DNA of 64,000 nucleotides, from positions 2,172,001 through 2,236,000 of the forward strand of contig NZ_CP056775.1 of the NCBI RefSeq assembly GCF_016894445.1, written 5' to 3'. A model generated the notes under the pieces. The model was given only the letters and a program-made list of their open reading frames with translations, had not been told where the DNA came from and did not search any database. The DNA is from Dyadobacter sandarakinus (lineage in GTDB: Bacteria > Bacteroidota > Bacteroidia > Cytophagales > Spirosomataceae). Positions 52,826 through 61,320 of the stretch are shown piece after piece; position 1 is the first letter of the stretch; each line of letters begins with the position of its first letter. A program made the translations under genes and the position numbers.

Positions 52826-52935
52826 TAAACGTCGGCTTCCTGTCTGATGCTGGATTCCAGCCGGCTTACATAGGAAGTTACGAATGCGTAAATGACGATT
52901 CCGGAGATAACTCCGATGGCGATGATCTTTTTCAT
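52825..52935 (-). CDS. 36-residue single-span membrane protein
   Basis: The frame reads MKKIIAIGVISGIVIYAFVT then SYVSRLESSIRQEADV: a basic start, one transmembrane helix and an amphipathic charged tail. Its TAA overlaps the ATG of the esterase gene by one base. The layout is that of a true coupled small gene, not noise. The function is unknown; it could help membrane placement of the esterase or act on its own. Confidence 0.6.
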   Translation of the reverse strand: MKKIIAIGVISGIVIYAFVTSYVSRLESSIRQEADV

Positions 52936-53104
52936 TGGATTATGTATTCAGGTTCAACATCGGCTGTATCAGCCAAAGCAGCAGCAATAAAAAAAGAATA
53001 CCAACTCATAATGCCGTCTCGTATTACCCAGCTCCAGACACGCTTACTGGTATAATATTTTTAGCACACGGCAAAAAAGCACACAACCATAAAACAGCAT
53101 CATC

Positions 53105-53275
53105 ATGGAAGTCATCATTTTTCTCAAAGCAATCGGAAACCTGCTGCTCACGGCTATATTATGCCTTGCACTGCTGATATCGTGCTTTTTTTCGATGGCA
53201 ACCTACCTTGTCAAGAGGCTGGGCCCCGGCATTGCGGTACGCATGCCGGTTTTGTTCAGGCGCAAGGCACAGTGA
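53105..53275 (+). CDS. 56-residue membrane protein
   Basis: The frame reads MEVIIFLKAIGNLLLTAILC and continues hydrophobic to about residue 34, then a basic tail ending FRRKAQ. One long or two short transmembrane helices are likely. It is convergent with the REC gene at 53297, 21 nt away. No family is recognised. Coding is supported by the clean hydrophobic/basic pattern only. Confidence 0.55.
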   Translation: MEVIIFLKAIGNLLLTAILCLALLISCFFSMATYLVKRLGPGIAVRMPVLFRRKAQ

Positions 53276-53296
53276 AAGGGTGACCTACCTGCTTCC

Positions 53297-53764
53297 TCAG
53301 GAAAGCAAATTCTGCCTGAGGAGGAATTCCAGCTGACCATTCACATCCGTCAGTTTTTCAATCAGCTCCTTGTTCTGTTCGCGCAGATGAAAAATCTCGT
53401 ATGCATTTTTGATAATGATCCTGAGCTGCTGCTCGTCCCAGGGTTTATTAAGATAGTAGTATATATGCCCCTTATTAACTGCATCAATCACCGCAGTAAT
53501 ATCTGTATACCCGGTCAAAAGTATTCTTACAGGATCCTCAAACTCTTTCAGGACTTCTATTAGAAAATCTACCCCGGTCATCTCGGGCATTCTTTGATCG
53601 GTAATGATCACATGTACTATATTGTTTCTCAACAATTCGAGTCCCTCTCGTCCCGATGTAGCAACAAGAATGTTGTAATCCCGCCTGAATGCGGCCTTGA
53701 ACGAGTTAAGATTATTGATCTCGTCATCGACATAGAGAACGTTAATCTTTCCTTTGCTATCCAT
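53297..53764 (-). CDS. Response-regulator receiver protein with C-terminal coil
   Basis: A 155-residue protein: a REC domain (residues 8-120) with acidic pair in VLYVDDE, phospho-acceptor D56 in IITDQRMPEMTG, Thr in LLTGYTD and Lys107 in LNKPWD, then a helical tail (REQNKELIEKLTDVNGQLEF). There is no DNA-binding or enzymatic output domain. The REC closely resembles that of the hybrid protein at 59241 (NKG, KPWD and TD-I motifs shared). It is divergent from the operon at 54157, about 390 nt apart, and is probably part of the same signalling set. Confidence 0.9.
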   Translation of the reverse strand: MDSKGKINVLYVDDEINNLNSFKAAFRRDYNILVATSGREGLELLRNNIVHVIITDQRMPEMTGVDFLIEVLKEFEDPVRILLTGYTDITAVIDAVNKGHIYYYLNKPWDEQQLRIIIKNAYEIFHLREQNKELIEKLTDVNGQLEFLLRQNLLS

Positions 53765-54156
53765 TTTGCAAAATTTCTATACTTTATTACAGCGCCTTCA
53801 AACTTTGTTGTTAAAGAAACGAAGTATTTTATAATATTATACTATTAATTCTATGCCTCCGTGAACATACCTATGTTTTTCTTCATATTTTTATAAAAAG
53901 TTGTATGAATATAGTCAGAGGCACAAAAATTTCTTTGTTACTGTTTAAATATTTTGTCGGTGGCGCTACCGTTGGTAGTTTTACCAAAATTAATTCGCAA
54001 TTTGTGCAATAATTACATACACTGTGCATTGTAGGCTATCCAAAGTTTTGTCGGATCAGGAAGATTCGTAATCTTTCGTCAAAATTTGTGACTATCAGTG
54101 ATTTGTACCTCTTGATTTTGGTCAGAACGTGAGGTATCCCTCTCAATATTAACGCA
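53765..54156. other. AT-rich divergent intergenic region of the signalling cluster
   Basis: About 390 nt, AT-rich, between the REC gene (-) and the Rv1355c-like operon (+). It must hold both promoters. TTTTGTCGG near 54055 and TAATCTTTCG near 54078 lie about the right distance apart for a Bacteroidota promoter but do not match TAnnTTTG exactly, so I do not call them. No gene is seen. Confidence 0.5.
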
Positions 54157-56373
54157 ATGAATCAGGAATCAGAAATTAGTAAAGTTTTCAAACCCACTGT
54201 TATTTCGAAGGAACTGTACAAAAACGCGGCTGATTTTGAAACGATTTTCAGGGAGTACCAGGGCGCAGTAGTTCTGGATTTTCTTGAATCACAAAAAAAG
54301 GAGCTTTTCAAAATCAGGAATCCGGCAGCGCGACTTACAGCCAGCCAGTTAGACGAAATATACCAGTCGTGGGCAGCCGGCAAGCACGTAGAACTGGAAG
54401 GTACCTGGGTATACTACCCATGGTCGAACCGGATGCTGCACATCCTTGATGAACACGAGTTTACCGAGCTCAGAACCAGCCGCAACCAGTACAAGATCAC
54501 GCCGGCAGAGCAAGCCGCACTCGCAGGTAAAACCATCGGGATCATAGGTCTTTCGGTAGGCAATGCCGTCGCGCTTAGCATTGCCACGGAGCGTGTCTGC
54601 GGCCGGCTCAAACTGGCGGACTTCGACACCATCGAGCTCAGCAACCTGAACCGCATCAAAACCGGCATCCATAATATAGGGATCAATAAATGTGTGGTTA
54701 CTGCGAGAGAAATCGCCGAAATTGATCCCTATCTCCACATTGAATGCTTTACAGAAGGTATTACGTCTGACAACATCCACGACTTTCTGCTGGGCAACGC
54801 CCGGCTCGACATTCTGGTGGACGAATGTGACGACCTGGAAGTGAAGATCCTCTGCAGGCAGGTAGCCAAAAGTTTGTCGGTCCCGGTCGTTATGGAAACC
54901 AGTGACCGTGGCATGGTGGATGTTGAGCGCTTTGATCTTGATCCGTCCAGGCCCATCCTGCACGGAATACTAAATAATATACCGGAAGAAAAGCTGCGGA
55001 ATATCGCTCCGGCAGATCGCTTTTCACTCGTTCTGAAAATCATTGACGCGCCCAATACCTCGCGCCGCGGCCGATTGTCGCTCCTCGAAGTAGGGCAAAG
55101 CATTGGCACCTGGCCGCAGCTCGCCAGCGCGGTAACCCTGGGCGGCGGTGTTGTCGGAGATGTTTGCCGCAGAATTTTGCTCGGCCACTTCTCTGCATCC
55201 GGGAGGTATTACGTTGATCTTGAGCAAATTGTTGGCGACCCGGTTCCGGCGCCGGCGTTTGATCCGGTCAATCCTCACCCGGCTTTCGACCTGCAAAAAG
55301 CCGTGCGTATAGCCGATTCGTTATCTGTTAACCGTGGGGTTACATTGCCGGAAGACACGCTGCGGCAAATTGTGGAAGCCGGTTGCGGCGCACATCCCGG
55401 TGGTACCGAAAAGGCCTGGAAGTGGGTTTTCCGAAACGGGTACCTGATGTTGTTTCACGACCGCCGGCAATCGTTTTCATTTGCCAACCACCAGGATATT
55501 GCTGCCATGCTTGCATTTGGGGCCGCGTGCGAAAATATAGGATCAACAGGCAAAAAGCTGGGTTATGAAGCAATAACCCAGCTTTTTCCGTATCATGAAG
55601 CCCCGGAACTCGTAGCAGCTATCCGGTTTCAGGAAATGGATCGTACGGTAAACCCTGAATCCGGTACCACCGAGATTGCGGAAAATACCTCTGAACAAGC
55701 CATACTAAATGCTTTGAAGGCAGAACTTGAAAATGACGGCAAGGTGCAGGTCGGATTGCTGAACGATCCGGGTACAATTACAAAGGTTGCTGAAATTGTA
55801 AGTGAGTGTGAACTTGTCACGCAGCTCAACCCCTGGGGACATCATGACTTTTTCAGGCGTGGAAACTCCCCTGCCGGCCAGCCTGGTGCACCAGCTGCAA
55901 AAGCCAGTCCGGTGCGCCAGATGGCGCTCGGCATGCTGCGGGACCACAAGGTGGCCGACACCATGCGCAGCATCGGCGGCGGTAAGCTGCTTGTTCAGAC
56001 CCGGACAGCCGAACTTGCGGGAGATGGTTCCATAGCCGTTATTTCGGTTAACGAACCGGGGCGTGAAGGTGCATTCAGGGCCGGAGCCGCAGCTCAGAAA
56101 CTAACCGGAGCCCTGGCCCGTTATGGTCTTTCAGCAGAGCCGCTTTTATCCCCTACCTACTTGTTCGCACGGCTGGAAACAGGCGACGGACTTGACCAGC
56201 AGGAAATACAAAGGCTTTTACCCCTTGAAAATACATATAAGCAAATCATTGTTTCTGACGCTAAACCATCAGATACTTTTCTTTTTAAAATTGCAAAAAC
56301 AGAATCGTCAGAGGCCAAGATAAACCACCTTCCACTGGATGAAGTTTTGTTCTTAGTAAACGAAGAGATTTAA
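54157..56373 (+). CDS. Rv1355c-like protein: E1/ThiF domain plus nitroreductase-like domain
   Basis: A 738-residue cytosolic protein. Residues about 118-345 are a ThiF/E1-type adenylation domain: nucleotide loop TIGIIGLSVGNAVAL, then ADFDTIELSNLNRIKTG with the conserved Asp, Asn and Arg, and ILVDECDD. No CxxC zinc pairs are seen. Residues about 385-735 look like a degenerate nitroreductase of the Acg/Rv3131 kind: AWKWVFRNGYLMLFHDRRQS, then AAMLAFGAACENIGSTGKKLGY. The usual A-P-S-G-x-N-x-Q-P-W signature is replaced by AHPGGTEKAW. Mycobacterial Rv1355c has the same domain order. The reaction is unknown; adenylation of a carboxylate is inferred. Its TAA overlaps the next ATG (TAATG). Confidence 0.75.
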   Translation: MNQESEISKVFKPTVISKELYKNAADFETIFREYQGAVVLDFLESQKKELFKIRNPAARLTASQLDEIYQSWAAGKHVELEGTWVYYPWSNRMLHILDEHEFTELRTSRNQYKITPAEQAALAGKTIGIIGLSVGNAVALSIATERVCGRLKLADFDTIELSNLNRIKTGIHNIGINKCVVTAREIAEIDPYLHIECFTEGITSDNIHDFLLGNARLDILVDECDDLEVKILCRQVAKSLSVPVVMETSDRGMVDVERFDLDPSRPILHGILNNIPEEKLRNIAPADRFSLVLKIIDAPNTSRRGRLSLLEVGQSIGTWPQLASAVTLGGGVVGDVCRRILLGHFSASGRYYVDLEQIVGDPVPAPAFDPVNPHPAFDLQKAVRIADSLSVNRGVTLPEDTLRQIVEAGCGAHPGGTEKAWKWVFRNGYLMLFHDRRQSFSFANHQDIAAMLAFGAACENIGSTGKKLGYEAITQLFPYHEAPELVAAIRFQEMDRTVNPESGTTEIAENTSEQAILNALKAELENDGKVQVGLLNDPGTITKVAEIVSECELVTQLNPWGHHDFFRRGNSPAGQPGAPAAKASPVRQMALGMLRDHKVADTMRSIGGGKLLVQTRTAELAGDGSIAVISVNEPGREGAFRAGAAAQKLTGALARYGLSAEPLLSPTYLFARLETGDGLDQQEIQRLLPLENTYKQIIVSDAKPSDTFLFKIAKTESSEAKINHLPLDEVLFLVNEEI

Positions 56374-57065
56374 TGATAGCCAAAATCAGAGCTTATAAAT
56401 CTCCTGACGACATTGAGACCAGTCTAAGATATATCGATGGGCACAGGAAAGTCCTGGAAGCTTACGGTGTGAAACAGGTCACATCTGCCAATCACGACTG
56501 GCTTTATGATGAAGACACGTACGTCATCATCGTGGAATCGGAAAACGGTGACAAGATTTACGGCGGCGGAAGGATACAACTCCGGAGCGAGCAGATGAAC
56601 CTGCCGATGGAGGGTGCGATTTTTAAGAAAGACCAGCGGATCGTCGAATATATGCAGGGGCTGGGCAACCATCGCATTGCGGAGTTCTGCGGCTTGTTCA
56701 ACTCGAAAGAGGTGGCTGGCTTTGGGATCGGGAGTATTTTCCTTGGCAGGATCGGCGTGGCCATTACTGCGCAGATTGCCGTGGACAACCTCCTGGCGCT
56801 ATGCTCGCCGCCTACCCTCCGGCAGTGCCTGCGGCTTGGGTTTGAGATCATTACTGATCTGGGTAACAACGGGGTTTTTTACTATCCGAAGGAAGGCCTA
56901 GTGGCAACAGCGATCATTATTAAGGACCTGGGTGGCCTGCCCCTGGCAAAGGAAGAGGAGAAAGAACGTATTTTCAGCCTCCGCGACGAACCTGTACAGC
57001 ATGCTTTTGACAACGGCCCAAAAGGTGATATTTCCATTTACTATAATCTGGACATTAAGATTTAG
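56373..57065 (+). CDS. GNAT-like acyltransferase, autoinducer-synthase/FeeM-like
   Basis: A 230-residue cytosolic protein. The middle reads DWLYDEDTYVIIVES, then GDKIYGGGRIQL (about 42-70) and HRIAEFCGLFNSKEVAG (about 100-116), followed by a helix with TLRQCLRLGFEI. This order of D-x3-D, a glycine/Arg strand and an acidic strand resembles LuxI-type AHL synthases and FeeM-type N-acyl amino acid synthases, a branch of the GNAT fold that makes acylated small molecules. The LuxI-type arginine after the acidic residue is not obvious. The gene is coupled to the Rv1355c-like gene by a one-base overlap. Product and acyl donor are inference. Confidence 0.6.
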   Translation: MIAKIRAYKSPDDIETSLRYIDGHRKVLEAYGVKQVTSANHDWLYDEDTYVIIVESENGDKIYGGGRIQLRSEQMNLPMEGAIFKKDQRIVEYMQGLGNHRIAEFCGLFNSKEVAGFGIGSIFLGRIGVAITAQIAVDNLLALCSPPTLRQCLRLGFEIITDLGNNGVFYYPKEGLVATAIIIKDLGGLPLAKEEEKERIFSLRDEPVQHAFDNGPKGDISIYYNLDIKI

Positions 57066-57073
57066 CGCCATCT

Positions 57074-59248
57074 ATGAAACTGCTCAGACCGCTCCTTTTC
57101 ATCGCACTCGTCCTGGCATCGGGCCGGACCTTCGGTGATACAGTGCATTTCTCGGGAGGATCGATGGTAATCGGGAAATATCTGGAAATTTTTGAGGACC
57201 CCTCCGGACGTCTTACGGATCAGCAGGTACTCAGCCAGAACAATTTTACCCGGAGCGAAGGTGATGTTCCCAATAAGAGCCTGACGCAATCTACCTTCTG
57301 GATCCGGTTCTCGGTTGACAATGCGGCACCCAGCCCGCTGCTTTACCTTGAACTTGCACACTCTTTCATACACAATGCCCAGCTTTTCAGGGTGGATGCG
57401 GGCGGGACAACCTTACTCCGCAAGTTCCGGCAGCGGGATACCTTCGAGGTCAGGGACATAAAGCACCAGAACCTGGTTTTCCGCCTCAACATACCCAAAG
57501 GCAGCACGGTAACTTACCTGATGCGCGTTAAAGGGCTCAATCAGGTGATCCTGCCAATGATTGTACGCGATCAGTCGAGCTTTTTCGATGCTTCCCAGCT
57601 CAATGAAACCATCAACGGGATCTTCGCCGGTATCATCATCGTGATGGTGCTTTATAACATGTTCATTTTCTTCTCGGTCGGCGACCGCAGCTACCTTTTC
57701 TACGTGCTGTATGTACTTTGCGTGGGATTGGCGCAGATGGCGCTCTCGGGGTATGCATTCAAGTACCTGTGGCCGATGCACCCGGGATTTGATGCAATAT
57801 CGTCCATGTGGTTCTCAGCCCTGGCAGGTATTTTTGCAATGTTTTTTGTGAAAAATTTTCTTCAGCTCGAAGAAAAGTGGCCTGCCGGCGTGCGCATTAC
57901 CTACGTGATCATGGCACTCTATGCCTCAGCCGGCCTGCTCAGTATAGCCGGACTGGAAATGCTGAGTTTCAGGGCAGTGGATGCTTCGGGTGGTCTGGGT
58001 GCCGTGGGCTTGTTCGTGATTGGTCTCAGACTGTCGCGCGAAGGATATCGCCCGGCCAGACTTTTTCTGCTGGCCTGGTCTTTGTTTTTGCTCGGGCTGT
58101 TCCTGATGGTGCTGCGTAACTTTAACATACTACCTTATAATACGCTCACTACCTACACCATGCAGCTGGGCTCGATCCTTGAAATTGTCCTGCTGTCCAT
58201 AGCGCTGGCAGACAAGATCAATGCATTGAAAAAAGAAAAGGAGCTGTCGCAGGAACAGGCACTGCGTATTTCTCTTGAGAATGAAAAAATTATCATGGAA
58301 CAAAACATTGTACTCGAACGCAATGTGCTGGAACGCACCACCGAGCTGCGGAAAGCAAACAGCGAGCTGAGTGTAACCCTCACCAAGCTCAAAGACACGC
58401 AGACCCAGCTCATCGATTCTGAGAAAATGGCATCCCTGGGTCAGCTTACGGCGGGTATCGCCCACGAAATCAATAACCCGATCAACTTTGTGAGCTCCAA
58501 CATCAAACCGCTCCGCCGCGATATTGACGATGTGCTCGAAATCCTCAGTTCCTACGATGAGCTGCACAGCATTGCTTCGGTGGACGAGCTGCAGTCCAAG
58601 ATGAAAGAAATTGACCGCCTGAAAGAAGACCTTGACCTGGAATACGTGAAAACCGAGCTTGGAACACTGCTGAAAGGAATGGAAGATGGCGCTCACCGCA
58701 CGGTTGAGATCGTGAAAGGACTTAAAATATTCTCCCGCCTGGACGAGGCTGACCTGAATGTAGTGAATGTAAATGAAGGGATTGAATCCACGCTGATCAT
58801 TCTGAATTACCAGATTGGCAACAGCATTAAGCTGGTGAAAGAGCTGGGTGCCATCCCGAGTATCGAGTGTTTTGCTGGCAAGCTGAACCAGGTTTTCATG
58901 AACATTCTCACGAACTCCATTTACGCCCTGCAAAAAGAAAAGCAGGATGGGAAAACCCCGACCATCTGGGTCAGGTCGTGGCTGAACGACACGGATCACG
59001 TAGCTATTTCCATCCGCGACAATGGGCCGGGCATGCCGCCGGAGGTACGCGCCAAAATTTTTGAACCTTTTTTTACAACAAAACAAGTAGGTGATGGTAC
59101 CGGACTTGGTCTTTCTATCGTATTTAAGATAATAGACGTCCATAAGGGTACCATCCAGGTCAACACCGAAGTGGGACAAGGGACCGAATTTTTAATTACA
59201 CTTCCTGTTAAACATCAAAAACAGCTAAGCCCGGTAGCCTATGAGTGA
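57074..59248 (+). CDS. 7TMR-DISM sensor histidine kinase
   Basis: A 724-residue inner-membrane kinase. After a signal peptide, residues about 28-172 are a 7TMR-DISMED2 extracellular domain (QSTFWIRFSVDNAA), about 183-382 a seven-helix 7TMR-DISM region, then a coiled coil (385-450), HisKA with H464 in AGIAHEINNPINFVSSN, and HATPase_c (NQVFMNILTNSIYAL, IRDNGPGMP, GTGLGLSIVF). DISMED2 domains resemble carbohydrate-binding folds and sense small external ligands. It lacks an attached receiver domain. The end overlaps the next gene by 8 nt. With the upstream genes it forms one operon, so it may sense the product they make. Confidence 0.92.
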   Translation: MKLLRPLLFIALVLASGRTFGDTVHFSGGSMVIGKYLEIFEDPSGRLTDQQVLSQNNFTRSEGDVPNKSLTQSTFWIRFSVDNAAPSPLLYLELAHSFIHNAQLFRVDAGGTTLLRKFRQRDTFEVRDIKHQNLVFRLNIPKGSTVTYLMRVKGLNQVILPMIVRDQSSFFDASQLNETINGIFAGIIIVMVLYNMFIFFSVGDRSYLFYVLYVLCVGLAQMALSGYAFKYLWPMHPGFDAISSMWFSALAGIFAMFFVKNFLQLEEKWPAGVRITYVIMALYASAGLLSIAGLEMLSFRAVDASGGLGAVGLFVIGLRLSREGYRPARLFLLAWSLFLLGLFLMVLRNFNILPYNTLTTYTMQLGSILEIVLLSIALADKINALKKEKELSQEQALRISLENEKIIMEQNIVLERNVLERTTELRKANSELSVTLTKLKDTQTQLIDSEKMASLGQLTAGIAHEINNPINFVSSNIKPLRRDIDDVLEILSSYDELHSIASVDELQSKMKEIDRLKEDLDLEYVKTELGTLLKGMEDGAHRTVEIVKGLKIFSRLDEADLNVVNVNEGIESTLIILNYQIGNSIKLVKELGAIPSIECFAGKLNQVFMNILTNSIYALQKEKQDGKTPTIWVRSWLNDTDHVAISIRDNGPGMPPEVRAKIFEPFFTTKQVGDGTGLGLSIVFKIIDVHKGTIQVNTEVGQGTEFLITLPVKHQKQLSPVAYE

Positions 59249-60332
59249 AAAAGCTATTACTATTCTGTATATAGATGACGAGGAGCACAATCTGCACTCC
59301 TTTAAAGCATCCTTCCGCAAGCAATACGACATTACCATCACGCCTTCAGTCCTGGAAGCCGAAGAGTTGCTTGAAAAGAAAGACTTCTGCATTGTACTGG
59401 CAGATCAGCGCATGCCGATCATGACGGGTGTGCAGTTCTTTGAGAAGATCCGGACCAAATACCCCAAGCCGATCCGCATCCTCATTACCGGCCACACGGA
59501 TATCAGTGCGGCCATCGATGCGATTAACAAGGGCGAGGTGTTCAGGTTCATCGATAAGCCCTGGGATTACCAGTACGTGGAAACGGCCATTTCTCAGGCT
59601 TATGACATCTACAAGACAAGGGAGGACCTCAAACAGCGCAACATGGACCTTCAAAAGGCCAATGAAGAGCTGGACAAGTTTGTATACAGCGCCTCCCACG
59701 ACCTGCGCGCACCGCTGATGTCGGTACTCGGCATTGTAAACCTTGCATTGCTGGAAGACGACGTAAAGTCACAAAATGAGTACCTGGACCTGATCAGGCA
59801 GTCGGTTAAGAAGCTCGACACCTTTATCATCAACATCATTGATTACTACAAAAACGCGCGGGGCGTACCGGTCATCACCAACATCAGCTTCGAGGAGCTG
59901 GTCACGGAGGTGCAGGCTACGATCCAGTACCTGCCCGAATTTGGTAATCTGCGGATGGTGACCGAGATAGATCAGGAAGGCATTTTCCAGTCTGACCTGA
60001 TGAAGCTGCGGATCATTTTCAATAACCTCATCAACAACGCAGTCAAATTTCAGGACAAGACCAAGGCGGATCCTTACGTACACCTGACGATCAAAGCGAC
60101 TACCGAGCACGCCAGGATCATTGTGCGGGACAACGGACTGGGTATCAAGGAAAACGATCTGGACAAGATATTCAGAATGTTTTACCGCGCGGGGGCCACA
60201 AACAGCGGGTCGGGTATCGGGCTATACATCGTGCATGAAGCCATTGCAAAGCTGGCAGGTGAAATTAACGTAACATCAAAAATCGGAGAAGGAAGTACAT
60301 TCGAAATAAACATACCCTCGATACACAAATAG
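59241..60332 (+). CDS. Hybrid REC-histidine kinase
   Basis: A 363-residue cytosolic signalling protein: REC (residues 7-120) with acidic pair in YIDDEEH, phospho-acceptor D55 in VLADQRMPIMTG and Lys106 in IDKPWD; a coiled linker; HisKA with H153 in YSASHDLRAPLMSVLG; and HATPase_c (NNLINNAVKFQ, VRDNGLGI, GSGIGLYIVHEA). A receiver ahead of a kinase is a relay design: phosphate on REC should control the attached kinase. It has no membrane segment. It overlaps the sensor kinase gene by 8 nt, giving tight co-translation. Confidence 0.93.
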   Translation: MSEKAITILYIDDEEHNLHSFKASFRKQYDITITPSVLEAEELLEKKDFCIVLADQRMPIMTGVQFFEKIRTKYPKPIRILITGHTDISAAIDAINKGEVFRFIDKPWDYQYVETAISQAYDIYKTREDLKQRNMDLQKANEELDKFVYSASHDLRAPLMSVLGIVNLALLEDDVKSQNEYLDLIRQSVKKLDTFIINIIDYYKNARGVPVITNISFEELVTEVQATIQYLPEFGNLRMVTEIDQEGIFQSDLMKLRIIFNNLINNAVKFQDKTKADPYVHLTIKATTEHARIIVRDNGLGIKENDLDKIFRMFYRAGATNSGSGIGLYIVHEAIAKLAGEINVTSKIGEGSTFEINIPSIHK

Positions 60333-60338
60333 ATTGGC

Positions 60339-60728
60339 ATGACTCCGCTCCTACATTTCTGTCTGATAGACGACAGTGCATTTGACCTGTTTATATACGA
60401 GAAAATGCTCCTGAAAAGCGGTATTACAGCCTCGGTCAAAACGTTTAACTCAGCCAGGGAGGCATTGAAACATCTGGTGACGGCAGGCGAAAACCTGCCG
60501 GACACCGTTATTTTGCTCGATCTGCAGATGCCGGATATGAATGGTTTCGAATTTATAGAAGAATTTGACCAGGCACCTGAACTAGTTAAGCAGAAAATTA
60601 AAATATTTATGCTTTCGTCTACCATCGACACCCGCGATATTGAAAAGGCAAAAGCCAGCCCGCATATCATTGACCTGCTTTCGAAGCCCCTCGAAATCCC
60701 GTTTCTTTGCCAAAAATTAGGCATTTAA
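60339..60728 (+). CDS. Single-domain response regulator (CheY-like)
   Basis: A 129-residue stand-alone REC domain: acidic residues in FCLIDDSAFD, phospho-acceptor Asp in ILLDLQMPDMNG, Ser in FMLSSTID and Lys in LLSKPLE. It has no output domain. It follows the hybrid kinase gene by 6 nt, as a terminal acceptor or phosphate sink of the relay would. It is the last gene of the signalling operon before a 280-nt gap. Confidence 0.92.
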   Translation: MTPLLHFCLIDDSAFDLFIYEKMLLKSGITASVKTFNSAREALKHLVTAGENLPDTVILLDLQMPDMNGFEFIEEFDQAPELVKQKIKIFMLSSTIDTRDIEKAKASPHIIDLLSKPLEIPFLCQKLGI

Positions 60729-61007
60729 CTGCTTGCCTGACAATAGTTTATATTGATGAGAGCCTGATCTCCCAAATATCCGATTGCCCCCTCCTACGCT
60801 ACAACTACCCAAGTTGTCCCAAAACTGTACATTCTGGAATCCATTTGGCAGCTTTCAGGCAACTTCGCAAAGTGCCATTTTTGATTTTATATAAAATTTC
60901 AAATTATACCTGGTATAAAACTTATTTTTTGCTTGAATTTTATAAGTTTAGGTACGACTTTATTGGTAAATGTTGCATCGGTATTGATCAATCGTCAATA
61001 AGGCAAT

Positions 61008-61196
61008 ATGAAAACAGACAGCAGTACATTATCCGAAATCCTTAAGTTGCATGCACAGTACGTTAAAGAAGTAGAGTTCAGCGGGATTAAGCCCCTTTCC
61101 ATCGAGATCTACAAAACCAACTCCAATAATTTTGTTCGCTGGATACAGGACGAATTCAGTCCGGGCAGCAAGAGGAAAAAGGAGATACTCAGCTAG
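61008..61196 (+). CDS. Small protein, paralogue of the one at 33946
   Basis: A 62-residue basic protein. It shares 28 of the first 57 residues with the minus-strand protein at 33946-34155, notably MKT, KPLS and NNFVRWI then F-x-PG, without gaps. It follows the REC gene after 280 nt of AT-rich DNA that probably holds its own promoter, and ends before a strong terminator. The short helix-Y-x3-S-x-NFVRWI pattern resembles the core-binding domain of tyrosine recombinases; no catalytic part is present. The function is unknown. Confidence 0.75.
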   Translation: MKTDSSTLSEILKLHAQYVKEVEFSGIKPLSIEIYKTNSNNFVRWIQDEFSPGSKRKKEILS

Positions 61197-61234
61197 TCAC
61201 ACACATCGATTTATACTCAACGTTTAAAAACATT

Positions 61235-61273
61235 AAACTACCAGCATCATTTCTGAGTGCTGGTAGTTTTTTT
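61235..61273 (+). terminator. Strong intrinsic terminator
   Basis: AAACTACCAGCA (61235-61246) pairs with TGCTGGTAGTTT (61258-61269), a 12-bp stem with an 11-nt loop and a following T-run. It ends the small gene at 61008. Confidence 0.9.
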
Positions 61274-61320
61274 ATTACAGATGTTGTTTATAAGTTTGGT
61301 AACCATCGAATGTAACTACC

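Noticed and set aside
54050..54090. Possible Bacteroidota promoter (TTTTG and TAATCTTTCG) before the signalling operon
   Set aside because: The downstream element deviates from TAnnTTTG and the spacing is off by one; not strong enough to call.
60707..61045. Open frame of 112 codons (+) after the REC gene
   Set aside because: It overlaps both the REC end and the conserved small gene in other frames and looks random.
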